64,000 bases of DNA from Lingula anatina (GCF_001039355.2 NW_019773515.1:320376-384375), one strand, 5' to 3'; counted from the stretch's first letter, positions 9,804 to 25,700 are shown. Program-made: numbers and translations. The notes: generated by a model from the sequence alone, not told the origin.

Positions 9804-10309
9804 TCATACTGGTTTAACATCTAACGTCAGCTTAATGTTCATGGCTGCCAGTTCCGCAACTAAATACTTGAACACAAATGGGATGGAGATTTCCACAACT
9901 GAGTCTTTTCTACCACATATTTTGCACACCCAGTGGCGGGCAGCTTCGAAGGAAGCAGCTGCCAGAGCGGAGGGTGGCTTCTCCATCTGAGCTGAAAGCA
10001 GGCTGCCACATTTGGTGCACACTCGTGCCTGGAAAGATACAATGTATCAGAAATGTGATTTAAATATAAATGTAAAACTGTAATAATGATTACTTGTTCT
10101 TGTATGCTACTGCTTGAGTGAATGTCTTATCTGATAGTATACTGATTACATGGGTGAGAATAACTCTCATGGCTTCAAAAGACTGCCTAAATATTTTGAT
10201 AGAAAATATTATAATGTAAAGTATATGTTTTGATTTCTATAATGACAAACCTTAAGGTGCAAGCATTATTCATAATATGTGAAAGGATATAATAATAATA
10301 ATAATAATA

Positions 10310-10366
<57 letters not shown>

Positions 10367-12705
10367 ATACTAGCATCTCATAGTTGTGAGTATCAAAAAA
10401 CAAGTTAAATCCAACTAAATATTACCATGGTCTTGTCTGAGCAGTTAACCAGCCTGTCCTGTAGAATGAAGGCAGTCCCCAATGACAAGATGGCATCCCT
10501 CTCCATCTCTCCAAACCTCACCCCACCTCCCTTCTTTCTTCCTTTCACAGGCTGATGTGTCAGCTGGTCAATGGGTCCTGTCGATCTCACCTACAGGAGA
10601 AACGACACAAGCGCTTTCATTTTTTTAAAATAATTATGGACAAATTAACGAATAAAATTAGTTATGATGAATCTTTTAAAAAAATTTCTTTTAGCTGTTC
10701 ACATCTCCTAACCAATCAGGATTTGGATGAGCATCCATAAGATCTTACAAATTAAGACAGTGTATGTGTAAGAGAGTTGCTGACGATGGACCTGAAAATA
10801 TCAAGCTTAGGGAAACTGTCAGCTCTCAAACAAAATTTCTTGAAGCATTGAGGACATGAACATTATATATCAAACAATTTATGTGAAGCCATGAATAAGT
10901 TATCAGTCAAAATTTCTTTGTAACATTTCGATCACCCTGAAAATAAATCCTTAATTTGAAGACTTTGTTTTATCTGAAACACTAGGTTTAAGCCTTTGCA
11001 GCTTGTCTGACAAAATGATACAGGAAACAAAATCATTAAAGAAAATTAGTTGTTCGAGTCATTTCCACATTCTCTCTTGAAACTGTCTGAAGCCACTATA
11101 TAAGATGACAACATGTTGAAACTTGTTTCTTGAAGGAATAAAGTTACCTGGAACTTGTCTGACACCATGTGACGCAGCCTTTGATAATACACGATGCCAA
11201 AGAAGATGTCTGCCTCGAACTCCCTGCCATCTATGCCGCTGTACATCCTCTCTGTCCCGAAGTAGTTGTACCCAGCTGAAAGATGGAGTAACTTGACCCA
11301 TTGCAGTAGGAAAACAACGTGATAAAAAGGCTCTGCTTTAAATAATTAGCAAATAAATCAGTTACAAGACAATAATAGTATGGCTTGATCTATAAACATT
11401 TCTGAAAACAACTTGAAAGCAGTCAATTTTTTCTTTGGGAAACATCTTATTTGGTAACAATTCTTAGCAGTCTTATTCAAGAAAAGTTTTTGACTTCATT
11501 TCTTTTGCAAAAAGGGTTCTTCCCTCAGTGGGAGCCAACTTTACCTGCTGTTAAAGCTCTTCCAAAGTAATCTATAGCTGGATTCTCTTCCGAGAAACAA
11601 AATGGTGTGGAATCGTGGCACAGTCCATGGAGAGCTCCAGATTTCCCTGCCATACTCTCTATCATCATACCTTGAAGAAAATGACAGATTAAAAAAATTG
11701 CTAGCCGAAAGCATGGTTATTGTTTACAGCACAAAGACAAGTATCATAGAATTATTTTTAATTTGTTGATCAATTAACTGAAATGTCCAAATGTATTTTG
11801 AAAGACGTTTGGCAAAAATGGAGAAAAACTGCAGTCCCATCCACCATTTTCCTGGACATTATCATGATCAACAGAAACGTCTGAAATTGAGTGTGTGTAA
11901 ACTACTGAGACATACCTATTGTCATACGAGAGGGAAATCCGTGGGGGTTAAACAGGATATCGGGCGTCATCCCACTCTCAGAGAACGGCATGTTTTCATT
12001 GGGCCACTTCTGGCTGTATGAGATATAATAACAATAACATATAATAATAGTAGCACAAATAAGTACTGTATAAATTAACATATTTATTTTTGAGACATTC
12101 ATTAGAAAGAATGGAAAAGCCATTTGCTTTCAATCAGGCTCCTAAAAATCATCAAATAATAGAAAAAATACAGTTTAAACAATCCATAAAAATTGTCATG
12201 TGTAGAAATATTCAAAAAGGGTCACATAGTTTTGTCACAGTGTTAATACTTGTTAATCTCAGGTAACTATCACTAGGAAATAACCTCTAGCACTACACTA
12301 ATAATAATACTAGTATATATAATATTATAACAATAAAGAATAAAGAGGCCTGTTATTAATCCATACCTGCAAATTCCCTTCTGACCATGACGACTAGCAA
12401 ACTTGTCTCCAATGATGGGATTTCTCTGGGGGAGAAAAACAAAACCATAACTTTATGGGTCATGTCACTTGATTAGGACTATAAATATGAAAAAAATATC
12501 ATGATAATGTTTAGTTATTTGCAGTCATTTTCTATGGTAGATGATATGTAATTCATCACTCACCACTATCCTGAGACATATACAAATTTTCTGCATCTCG
12601 TCAGTGCCGGTGTCGTTCCCCAGGACCTTGATGTGGTCCACGTAGGCCGCCTCCTGACTTTTGTACAGGGTCACCCTGGCCTCTCCCGTCTGGACATTGA
12701 TGTAG
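9804..12705 (-). CDS. POLR1B: POLR1B exons 25-31 (C-terminal)
   Basis: Coding exons, high to low: 12705-12564, 12425-12367, 12013-11916, 11670-11545, 11275-11148, 10590-10426, 10028-9804. They encode the conserved hybrid-binding segment [12 protein letters not shown], the [11 protein letters not shown] motif, the anchor region [11 protein letters not shown], and the clamp zinc ribbon with CTKC and CKIC. The protein ends at TGA (9806-9804). Confidence 0.94.
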
Positions 12706-15700
12706 CTGAAAACACACAGTACTGATTTAATATATTATTAATACTACGTTTCTGTTGGTCGACGTCTAGTTGAGTTTTGTAAGTATGTTAAATCTAATAC
12801 TGGACTTAGAACAGATGAAATAACAAAAACTGAGAAAAGTTCATCTGTATTCTCAGTAGACTGGATACAATTTTTTCAGGAGCCCATAATATCATTATCA
12901 TCATCATCATTTTCATCACTAACATTATTACCATTATGATCATTATTATATCTAGAGGATCAGAGAGGCGATACTGCCTCCGGATATTGTACCACCAGCT
13001 GGAGTAAGCGTTTTCTCATGGAAACCCCTGCAAAAAAGGGGCACCACCACCAGTCTTGACAAGCTCTATAAAATGCAATCAACAAGAGTTCTCAAAATAT
13101 GAAAAAATATATATTTATAACTAAAAATAGTACAATCATGCAGAATTTCGAATTGACCTGCATTTTCCTAACATTGATCACTCCTGTGATTCTCTAGACC
13201 ATAAGCCTATTGGTTTTCCTTGAAATGTGTTGACAATGTTGCATATACGCTAGGGGCAACACCGGGCATATCTCTGCTGGTTTTGAAGATATGAGGGGCA
13301 AGAAAATATGCAAAGCTCAGTTCATGGTGAAAAAGAAGGTAAAAGTTCAATTTCAATATCACAGTATATGAGTTTCTATTCAAGTTCAATAGTAACCATG
13401 GGCATTTCTTTGCCAATTTTGGAGATTTAAAGGCCAGAAAACATGCAAAAAGCAGTTCATCATAAAAAGTAGGTCAAAGATCAATTTAAAGATCACACTT
13501 AGATTGCCAGTATATGACTTCCTAAACAAGTTTAATAGTAATTATGGGCGTATCTCTGCCAGTTTTAGAGATAAAAGGGAATGAAAATTTGCAAAGTTCA
13601 GTTCACGGTGAAAAGTAGGTCAAAGGTCAATTTGAAGGTCACAGATGGCCAACATATGATTTCCTATTCAAGTTCAATAGTAAGTATGGTATGGGCGTAT
13701 CTCTGCCAGTTTTGGAAATATAAAGGAAACCTTGGAAAGTGTGGTTCAGGTTAAAAGTAGGTCAAAGGTCGATTATAAAGACACAGTTAGATTTCCAATA
13801 TATGACTTTCTATTCAAATTTAACAGTAATTATGGGCGTATCTTTGTTTTGAAAGTATAAGCACTGAAAAATTTGCAAAGTTCAGTTCATGGTGAAAATT
13901 AGGTCACAGGTCAATTTCGGGGTCACAGCTTGATTGCCAGTATATGGCTTTCTATTCAAGTTTAATAGTAACTATGTGCATATCTAGGCCAGTTTTGGAG
14001 ATACACTGTATAAAGATCAGAAAATTTGCAAAGTGCAGTTTATCATGAAAAAATAAAGGTCAAAGGTCAATTTAAAGGTCACACAGTATATGACTTCCTA
14101 TTCAAGTTCCAAGTAACTATGGACCTATCTCTGCCAGTTTTGGAGATAAAAGGGAACAAATTTGCAAATCAAACCTGTTTAGTCCTGTTTCTTGTGTGTG
14201 TGTGTGTGCGTGTTTGTTTGGGGGGAGGGTAATTTCTACTGGAACACCAGAGGATTATCTAAATAGAGGGGAAACTTCTACTCTTAAAAATATGCCATAT
14301 TACTTTGTCAGGTTTCTATAATCATAGAAAATCACCCACGTTAGCTTCGGTAATTTTTACATTGCTACTTTCAAGCCCGGTGAATATGTCTTACCTACCA
14401 GTAGAATAACATGGCTTTAACACATAGGAATTAACCAGCATGACTACTGCAATTCTTAGAAAACCTGTCTGTTTTCGAAACTAACATAATGCAAAGTAAC
14501 TTTAACATGGTATTTTAATTACAGGAAATCAACTGCGTAACAATATCAGTGTTTGTTTGCGTTGTCACGTCAACGCCCAGTATTTTACCTAATAACATAA
14601 CTTTAAACCCCGCATATTCTTGGTAGATCTTGGAATAACATCTAAAAACTAAAATAATGCAAAGTAACTTTGTTCAAAATGAATATCATTTTCCCATTGC
14701 CTCTCTGTTATAAACATGCAAATAAAGAATATGTATACAGTATATACAGATCTATGTGTTCATAGCAAACGATCATAGTGTCTGTAGCACGTTTTCAAAG
14801 GTCCACCAATTCCCACCAGAAGTGAAGCGAGATGTTGTCTTTGTGCGTGGTGTACATGGTAGTAATCTCTGGCACCGTCCAGTCCTTTACCTTCAGCGCA
14901 GGCAAAGGAGGCAGTCAACACAGAGACTATCCAGTCAATGAGGTAATATTCAAGATCAAACTAGTTCAGGTCGTTTTAAATGCACAGTTTATGTCTTTGT
15001 GGTGAAAAATGTGGCAATGAATCTTTCTGGTATTTTCTGTCAACAAGTTTTTGCATTTAGTAAGGGAAGCTATTCGGGATTTTCCTGCTACATCGAATTT
15101 TCATTAAAAAAACAATTTCTCTTACTCGCAAAAAAACTGCTCAAACTGTCATTGCACTTGAACGCATTGTTTTATAACAATTCATATTTAATAAGGTGAT
15201 TATGTTTTGATTGGTTGTCGTATAGATCGCTACGTATTCTAGAAATATTGACATCAGTTATCTTTATTTGAGGGCTTATAAAGTCTAAATTGGAAAAGAG
15301 AAGTAACATTTCAAGATATGTTAACAGAAAGACGACCTTGGGACATTTTGAAAGTATTTCTTTAACTATCATTTCCTTAACTCAAGAATAAGTTCAGTAA
15401 TAATAGCTAACACATAACTTTTTGAAAACATCAAAAAAGTTAAATTAAAAAATAATTAATTATAATGATTATTATTAAGTTTAAGACAATATTTTTCTAA
15501 CACATCATTCAGATGTTTTAAAACTTTATATTTCTATATGAATACCAATTAACTGTATGTGTAAATATCATATGAATTGTATTTAAGATAAAAATATGAT
15601 TAATGTCACCTAATGGAGTATATCATAGTAGTTTCTTCACCAGGTTTTGTCATAACATTATATTAATGTCATGTAAATGGTTCTTTTTGTCATTTTACCT

Positions 15701-18700
15701 CAAACAGTTTTTATAAAATTATCAAACACGTGTTTATAATGCAGGGGCGGATCCAGGATTATTTGAAGGGGGGTCCACGGATGTGAAAATTTTGGGTATT
15801 TTAAAGGGTGAACAGTCCCATTTGGTACGGTTTAGAACTATAGTTCAGCTAGTCAAAATTCTAATTTCAAGAGGGGACCAGAAATTAAAGGGGGATAGGG
15901 TTCAGGACCCTCATGACCCCCTCTAAATCTGCCACTGTGATGTTAAAAAGATATACATGTTAACACTTCCAAAACTTTTTTGTGTTCGCTGTGATATGGT
16001 TCAAGTCCAGCGACAGCAGAAATATGGCGCCAAAGTTCACCCCTTACGGCAATCAATGCTACATTAGACCCTTTTAAACACTCGGTATTCAGTTAACGAT
16101 TTCGTTATTGCATACAAAACTACTTTAATACACCTTTATTTTTTTCTTCAATACAGACTGATATCAACAACTTGCCTAAATTCTGGACCCGCAAGATGCG
16201 CTCCTTTTTCAACTTACTAGATGACGACCTTGACGGCGTGCTAACGCAACATGAATTTCTGGATATAATTTCCAACAGAATGGATCAATACTTTAGTAGA
16301 AATGAAGCATCTGTATTTAAAGCCATGTGGCATTCAACTTGGGACTTTTTTTTCGTCACCCGAGAAAAGAATGACAATCTTACTGTGGAGGATGTGATAA
16401 AAATGCACTCCAGATACTTTACTGTGCCTCACTTTCCAGAACACGGTGAGGCCTGGTTTCAAGAAGTGTTTAAACTGGTCCTCTCTCATGGCAACCAACT
16501 GATCGACTTGTCAGACTACACTGCTTTTCTGCAAAGTTTCGGTGTGGACCCAGAGACAGCTCCAAAATCCTTCAACATCTTTGACATCGATGATGATGGC
16601 TACTTGGATGAGAAGGAATACGTAAAAAACGGTTTGGGTTATTTTGCAGATGCAAAGCAGTCCTCAGGGAGATACCTCTGGGGATCATTTCCGCCAAAGA
16701 AGGTTGCATAACTCAAGTGTCATATCTTTAAGTTATTGCAGCAGCTTTGGAATGAGAAGTGATTTTATGCTGGCCTTTGGAGGGATAAGGATACCTGAAC
16801 CTTAACATTTTATTCAGAAATAAAAAAATAAAATAATTCCGAGAAGATTCAAATTTTATGCAAATTTTGTGAGAAATTGTACAAGATACAAGATATTAAA
16901 CTGTTTTGGCCTGTATTTTAGAGTTTACACTTGAAGTGAATTCTTTTTTTATTTCGAAAATGAATTAATTAGTAGTGTATGGCTGCACTCACAATTACTG
17001 GTCCGCAGACTAACACACCCGCGGATCAAATATGGTCGACCCACTTAAGGAGGCTCTCTCATATTTCAGAACCACCATTTCTGCCCTAGCGATTTTGTTG
17101 AAAATTGTAAGACAAATTCTTCTCACCATATAAATAAAATATAGAAAAAACTGGGGACATTCCAGCTCGTTTTCGAGAGGAAGTGTCTCGAAAAAAAAAA
17201 CCCATTTATTACATTGCGTTTTATGGGGATTTTGCCAAAATGGCCATAATTTGGCAGAAAATGCAAAAATAATTTTAAAAACAAGGCAGCAAAGCTGTCA
17301 AATGTACAGACAAAAAGCAAAAAAAAAAAGATGCAGAATAAAGGCCATTTTGTCAATTTTGATGCAATAATAAATAATGCTTATAACAGCACAGTCAATA
17401 AACTTTAAATTTTAATCATGCACAGCAGGTAACATGGTCAATAAAATTACAGTTTCAGAACCATGACAGTTCACATTCACATAATGAAAATCCCAATATG
17501 TGAAAAATGATGACAGTGCATAAAATACTATTACCGTAAACCAGTGTTTGAAAAAAAAAATTAAAAAGAAAACATTACAAAAAATATTCCAATCAGCTGC
17601 CATTCAAACTTTTAATCTAGCCGTTTTAACATATGAATAACCCCACTGAGTTTGAGGATAATAATTAAGGCACTGTTATTCATATATATAGCATTAATGC
17701 TGGCATTGCACAAAATATTTTTTCTTTTGTACATTTATTTGCAATATTAAACATTTACCTGCATAATTATCACCGTTTCCTAATTATGTGACACTGTTAA
17801 TTTGGACTTTAACAAATTGTATCTAGTAGAAAGCTTAGCCTATGGGAGTTTACAGGGAAACCTCAACATGTGTGTTTTATGTAATCTCATTTAAAGGCCA
17901 CTTGAAACTTAATAAGGCAAGTGACTTAATAGCTGAGCACACTAAACATAAAGTGAAAAATTGAATCTGACAAAATGCAATGATATGAGTTTTTTTCCCA
18001 TTTTTGACAATTAATTACACAATACGCAATATCAGGTTTACCATCATTTTTAAGGTGCATTTTCGGGGCTCATATGATTGAATGTTTTGGTAATAAATAC
18101 ATTAATTTAAATGTATGACTACACATATTAATTGACAAAGTTCAAAGGTAAGAATAGAAAAAAACTACTGGTTTTGTGGACAGGTTGAATTGAAAATCGG
18201 ACGGGTCAAATTTATGAGCACCTGTGAAAATATACCGATTGACCCCAAAGTCACAAAGATGAAAGATGACCTGAAGGGTAACACCTGCCAATAATATTAT
18301 AGGTTAGGTCTTTGTAGTTTCTGAATATCAGCGCAAATATTTTTTTTTTTCGTAAAAAACTTCATTTTTTTAAAAACATTGGCCCATTTGACCTTGAAAC
18401 AAAGGTCAAAGGTCAAATCCAAGGGCATATTTGAAATCTCAACATATGACTTTCGGTCAGCCGTCTGTAGAAATTTTTCCCATAATTCCTTTGGTATGGT
18501 AGATAATTAGCATTTAATTTTGCCAATTTTGGACAAGGGTGCATTGCAATGAGCGCCACACCTAGACCCCAGCACCGATGAAGCCCAAATTTTACGTGGA
18601 ACGAGTTGAGATTATAGGTGACCTAAATCCAAGAGATGGGTATGCAGGTCCTTGTAGTCTAGGAGGTGAAGCAGTAATGGTGACATGGCGGCGGAGCCAG

Positions 18701-21700
18701 AGGAGCCGGCGGAACATGCGGGTTGAGACCAAAACCATGTGTACCACAAGCGCCTACACTGCTGGTACAATTATAGTTTATTACAGTTTATTATTAACTT
18801 ACCAGTAGTATGGTTCTCCAGCTGTGAGTAGTTTACCAACAGGAGGAAGACCATCAGGGTCCAGTTTCCCCTCGACTCTCTTATCCCCTGGCTTACAGCC
18901 TGGCAACACATTGAACATAGGACATGCACCCAGTGTCAGGAAACTAAATCTCAATAGTTAGCCTTAACTTTACGACCAAGCTGGTATTGCCAAGACTTTC
19001 ACAAAACAAACCAACCCTACGTTGGATGTAAATTTCTGTTTTTAACATAATATTCATTGTCAGCACATGAAAATACTAAATGAAGAACTTAATATTAGAA
19101 TTGAATCAAGAATAATTAATAAAAGGCAATTAAGAACATCACATATATAAGGTAAGGAAATCTTACTTACCAAACATAAGAGAAATCCTGCTCTTTTCTC
19201 GGCTAATTTTTCGCAAATCCACAAACTACAAAAAAGTAGAAGAAAGATATAAACTCGAAGAACTGTAAACTACAAAGAAAAAAGTTTCATCTTCTGAATC
19301 AGCTGTTTTTTTTTTGTTTTTTTTTTGCCATTTGTTACTCATAAATCACATGGACCCACAAAATATACATTCAAGTAAACAGACACATGCACAATGGCAA
19401 AGGCAGACCAAAGATATCAAGTAAAGCTGCCCTCTTCTTAAAAAAAGAAAAGAAAAAAAAAAACTACCCATTTTAAGAAAGGTTGACATTAAGGGTATTT
19501 TGCATATTTGAGTATGTAAAACAGGTTTCTCCATTTTAAGTGCATCTATTTTCCTTTTGCCCTCAGACAGATAATGGATGAAGATGGGAGGGGGGTGGGT
19601 GTTACATCCACCACCTTTTTAAGGGGCACAGGAGGGGGCTGGGGGAAGGGAGGCAGCTCTCACCTGAATACGGCTATATTATAAACTGACTCTATCACTT
19701 ACCTCATGTTTGTAGACATTTCCATGGGCAAAGCCTCGCTCAAAGGAAGACTTGTTTAAGATCATAGCGTCTTCCATGTCATAACCCTGAAAATATAATA
19801 TGAATACATCAACCACATGCTTTTTAGTTTCAGGTTGATACTTTAAGCATTCAGTTACATGGAGTAAGAAATACCCTGCAGGCATTGTATTTAAAAACAA
19901 ATTATATTTCATAAAATTTCAAGAAATAAAGCATGTGGCATGTTATTTAGATTTCGCCTAGAGTCCTGTTGGAGCATCAAAATTCCACATACATATACTT
20001 AACCCGATACTTGCTTTTAGAAAAGCTATCACACAGAAATGGACACCAATGTTTATACTTGAACCTAATCCTTAATATATACTGTGCATAGCAAGCAAAA
20101 ATCTACCCTTATAATGAACAAACACTCACTGTATATGATATCACAGCAACAATTGCATTGGTCCCCATTGGATAGTTATCCATCCCATAATAGTCATACA
20201 TCTTATTACGAACAATAGGACTTTGGACAGTCTGCAGACGGTATAGTTTGTTATCTGACCGATGCTGAAGGGCGTGGCATGGTGTTGCCATGGTCTGTTT
20301 ACCCATCTGTAACAAAATTAAAGAAACAAACAAGCATTTTATTCTACTTTGCTGAAGGTGATCCTTTCATGCCAATTTATTAGTTAGGAGCAAGATTTTT
20401 TAACATGAACCCTTGCTGATAAGGAAATGAAGTAGTGTTGGGGACTTGTTTAGTAATTAACCTTCATTGTATGGTATTAGTACATTGTATGACAAATCTT
20501 TTTGTGATTCAGGAGTACATTGTAAGGTATATGGTTTTCTCGCATAGTCTGGTGTTAAATTCTGCATACATACTGAAAACTATATGTCTATAAGTATGTT
20601 TGTAAGCATGTTACTGCATGTAATTTTTTCCGTTTTCTATTGCATATAATGTGAGTGTCACCGAACTGAAACAAGGGATCACCTGACACTGGTAGATGTT
20701 CCTGGGACTCTGGTTACAGTCTGAGTATGGTGTAAGGCTGGCAATCACGCTCAGGAAACTACACTCTGACAATTCCTGGTGGGTCGTCAACTGAACAGAT
20801 AACATGGGGTTATATGTCTAGTCATGGTACAATTGTATTTTCATTTTTAGATTCTTTTATATATAAATTATTTATTTACTGTCTTCAATTTCTTTTTGTG
20901 CCTTAAAAACCAAAAGCAGACAATGTTTTACAAAGCTTCCTAAAATAATCGTCTTTGCTCAAATGAGATAGAATGCATCACCAACTGCCTTTTAAATTAT
21001 CATTTTAATGACACACACTCACAACTTAAGTTTGAGCATCTAATTTATCATATCATCTCAATAATTTTTGTCTTCCTGCTAACTGATCCTGTTAATAATT
21101 TATACATTCTGTACATTTCAAAAATAAACTGATCCCTTCTGAACATGCAACTTGGGTCAAATATGACCGAGGCTCATTGGTGACACTGGCCCATTGATGT
21201 ATCCCAGGAAACACTCACCCCTTCATGTGCCTCCTCCGCAACAATACAAATATTGAGGTAAACCTGTTCAAAGGTTCCTATCAGCTCTATAGCGTCCAGG
21301 GCCAGGTTCTTCACAGGGCGCACCATCCTGGCAGGGGTGGAGAATAAATAGAGGCCAGGGTACTGGCTGGCGTGAGGGGTCTTGGGAACCAGGCAGATTT
21401 CTAGGACAGGAGGGACCTGCAGATTAAAATGATTGTTATGTTCTACATGTGTCAAAGAAAAATCAGATCAGATAGATCAGGAAAATTTTATATGAAGCAA
21501 ATATGGTCCAACCATTAAAGAAAGTATACCTTTTAAACAAGACCTAATAACTTTTAAAGAATCAACAGTTTTCCAACAAAAAATCTTGCTTTGCTCGATG
21601 TCATAAAATTACTAATGGTCAACCAAATTATTGTCCACCAGTAAGTGTATAATAATTTTTCACACACATTTTTTTTTTACTTTTCCCTCCATGAACTTAA

Positions 21701-22735
21701 ATCTTGTTAAATTTACTACTGTCTATTTATTCATTCCTTGTTTCTACTACAGAAATGTCACATAAAAAATCATCCCGTCAGACCTGCATGCAACCATTAA
21801 TTTCAGCAGGAGGGGTGGGTGAGGGGTTCCCCTTTTAAAAACATGGACTTTTTTTCTTACCCTGTCCTTAAGAAGATAGCATTGAAATTTTGATTCAGAG
21901 CAATTAACCTTCTTAGGTCAAAGGGTGGTTCTTTCAATGGGCCTGCCTGTGCGTTCATTGTAGAACACAATACCCTCACCTTGTTAATTCCCTTCACTTT
22001 CATCATCCGGAGCTTCACGGCAACATCCTGTGCAGCATTAGCATGTATCCAGCCAAGGATACGGCCATCTAGCATCACTCGGTAACAGTCTGCCATGTTG
22101 CCAGGGGCGGGGCCATCAATGGGGGTCATGCCCAGGGAACATAGCAGTTTTGGAAGTCCAACAGTAGAGAACACTTTGGTAACAACCTGATTGAGTTTAC
22201 AGAAAAAAAACACTGAATTTAGAAATTGGAGAACTTCAGTTGGAAATGTAGCAAAGATAACCTGGTCAGTGTTATATCAAAATACATAAATTTTAATATT
22301 TTATGGTTTTATGTAAAACTGCAATTTTAAGAGCATAATATTATCAGGTAACACAAAAAAGGCAACACAAAAAAAAATAATTTTAATTTTTCTCCATCTG
22401 TGATTGCTCGTTTACTATAAAATATTCTGACATGTAACCAAGGTGGCACTGACCTGGCATGTGGCAGTCATGTGATTCATCAGACCGCACGGAGCTCCAT
22501 CTGGTGTGTGAACTGGGCACAAGAAACCTTGAACAAGAGAGTTATACAGACAGGCTCAGTGAATAGAACTTAAAATGTGTCAGTATGGTTCTTCCCCCCT
22601 CTTCTCCCCCTTTCTTTCTTAGAAGGAAACACTCTCACAGCCAGAAACTCCCATGTCCTCAATAATGCCACTCTAAGGCAAAATGATCTCCATTTCACTT
22701 TCAAAAATAAGTACCCTTACAGAAGCTGCTTCATA

Positions 22736-22792
<57 letters not shown>

Positions 22793-25700
22793 TCCTTCAT
22801 CATTTATTCAAACAAATCTTATTTTCACATACTGCTGATGGAGAAAAATTTGCATGTCTACAGGCAACACACACACAACATTAATCCCTTTCTTTCCAAA
22901 CTTGATGCCAAACTTACCCCAGGCCTCAGGTAGCAGTTTCCTGACTGCAGTTGTTCTCATCTGAGCAAAGAACGCACCTCTGTGGATGCAGCGGAAATGA
23001 GAAATATAGCGAAAGAAGTTGAGCTTGTCCGCAACAACTGTTAGACCAGCCGCCTGAAATATCAATAAATGATGGGTTTATTTATTTACTAATAATTTTT
23101 TTCATTAGTCTGTGCTGCTTATACCTGTTACTGTTATGATGTAATGAATACTTTTGTACAATACAACACAATTCATCACAATAAGATATGCTGGCATCAT
23201 TTTTAACTTCACATTTTACCCCCATTTTATTCTATACAAATATGCACAATTGCATACTGCAAATTACTCGAAAATAATTTAGTATTTAAATTCCACATTT
23301 TCTTCCACCCTAAAGTAATGGATATAGGGCCCCCCCCCCTGATCCTGTCTCCCAACCCATTTCACAAACAAAAACTCTGGTCATTGCCAAAAGAGAGAAC
23401 AAGGCAGCAAAGCTGTCAAATGTACAGACAAAAAACAGGAAATAACGATCCACAAAATAGGCTACTGTCAATTCTGATGCAAAAGTACATTATGTTAAAC
23501 TGCAAATTCAACATCAAATTTTAATTATGCTCAACAGGTAATACCAATGTAAGTAAAATGTGTAACAAGTTCACAATTTGAAAATGTATAACTTCCAGAA
23601 AAAGAAGCCAATTAGACCGCTTTTCCAACTCAGGCTGCATTTTGGTCCTGTATTTCTTTTATGAAAGTTTGGCAATCATAAGTAACATGATTTTCCCATA
23701 ATGGTCATCATGGCAGCAGCACCCAAAATTGTGTTTTCTTCTATTCTGATGACATATTACATAATGCTTNAAAAATTATTCTGAAGTCCACAAAGACCTG
23801 CAAAATGCCAGTGTTAACATTAATGATAGGTTTTATAAATAGTGCATTATGTTTCTGAAATAAACCCTTTAATGCTGTCCAATATTTGAGTCTTCATTTA
23901 GATATTTTTAAAAAATAGACAAATATTTTCTTTTGGTGTGAAAAAGAAGAAACTGCAAGTTGACACAACATAAAACAGCAAAAGTTTCACCAGAACAACA
24001 ATAATACATCACTGTTGTATAGCCCAAGGAGGGCTACATATCTAACACTCATTTTAAGACCAGATCATATCATAATGCCATACACACTTAAGGCACACTT
24101 GAAGCAATAGTTATTAACGTTTTAGATAAATGTGCCCACTCTTGAAGCATTATAATTAGAATTACAAAGATAAAGAACCGTGCATGTGTTTAATGGATTT
24201 AAATAATAAGTGTGGTTAAATAGCAAAGATGAATTACACAGTCTTTCATGGTAATCATAACTTTGTATGCTAATTACGACTTTAGGCAGAAGCAAGGCAA
24301 GTAAAATTCACTGATTTAACAAAGGAGGATACTGAACACTTAAATACATATAATGACTCTCTACAAGTCACAAACAAAGGTGAATTCCACACACATAATA
24401 AATAAATTATATTTGTATTTCTCTGTCTTAAAGAGGGTACATTCTTATATCATAAAAGTCAATCAGACAGATGCAAGTGTTCCTGTAATTGTCTAAGGTG
24501 ATCATTATATGCAGATTAATTATGTAGATATTATCAATCATATTAATTGGACCACTGTATGGAGGTATAAGAAGACTGATATAATATGAAGATAGAAGTC
24601 AGACAGATAAAAAGACTATAATCTAAAGCGTCTGAGGTAAAGAAAAGTATGTCACCACGTACCAAAAACCATTAAGAGATAAAGAGCCCCTTAAAACAGG
24701 TTTAATGGACCAGGTAAAACACTCCATCTTAATGGCAACCCCACAGGGCCCCTGCACATGGATTACCCATCAACTGACTTTGATTATACATATCTAGGTC
24801 CTTTGAAAAGACTGCAGGATTTTGGGAGTGTATATACATGAGAGTTTCTATTTATCTTGGATCATCCACCAAGGGTTAAAAATGTTTTTTTTTTCAGGAT
24901 GGCCCTTAGAAACAATGCTATGGTAATAACTACAATAATTTCAAGGTAATTTAAATTATCTAATCTCAGGGTTAAAGGAATGCAAAACTTAAACATTATT
25001 TTTTTATCATATTCAAATTTCAAGATATTCTCAGCACACTTACATCATTACTGTAGCAAGTGGGATTTTTTATGCAGAAAAAGAAAGGAAATACAAACAT
25101 TTTATATTTCTTTTTTCTGCATATTTTAGTTTCAAAATATATAAAGCACCTATCACTTTCAGCAGTGCAACACTATGAAAAATCTTTGAAATCTGTGAGC
25201 AATCAGAGTCACGCCATGTTTTTATATCAATAAGGCAAACCTAATTATTATCAGCAGGATTTAATATTTTTTTCTCTCCTGGACAGGTCAAATAGTGTGA
25301 CCAACAGTCATGAACTCATACTTAATATATCTCCACCTCAACACTTTTCTGTATCCATTATGACAAACAGCAGAATTGGCCAGGTAACTATGATTTAGGC
25401 CCTAAATGTGTATACTGGAGTAAGGAGTTCCACCTGCTAAAAATAAAATTCCATTTTGCATTAAGAAACCATGCAGGAGAAGAGATAATGCTGTATTGTA
25501 GTCTACATTAAAATAAAGAGGTGGGGGGGGGGGGGGGCGGAGTCTTAATGAGTAAAAACAACCGATTTGTATTCGATCCTACATGAAGCAAATCTTTGTG
25601 GCCTCACTCAAATTTGCATAACATATCTCACAGTTATTGTTCAAGTTGACAAAAAACTGTTTAACATATTATCTCCCCCCATCAAATCTTTATTCATTAA

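Noticed and set aside
18578..18808. 76-codon GC-richer open frame as an exon
   Set aside because: No splice-compatible neighbours, no recognised domain, lies in a POLR1B intron, and resembles a repeat remnant.
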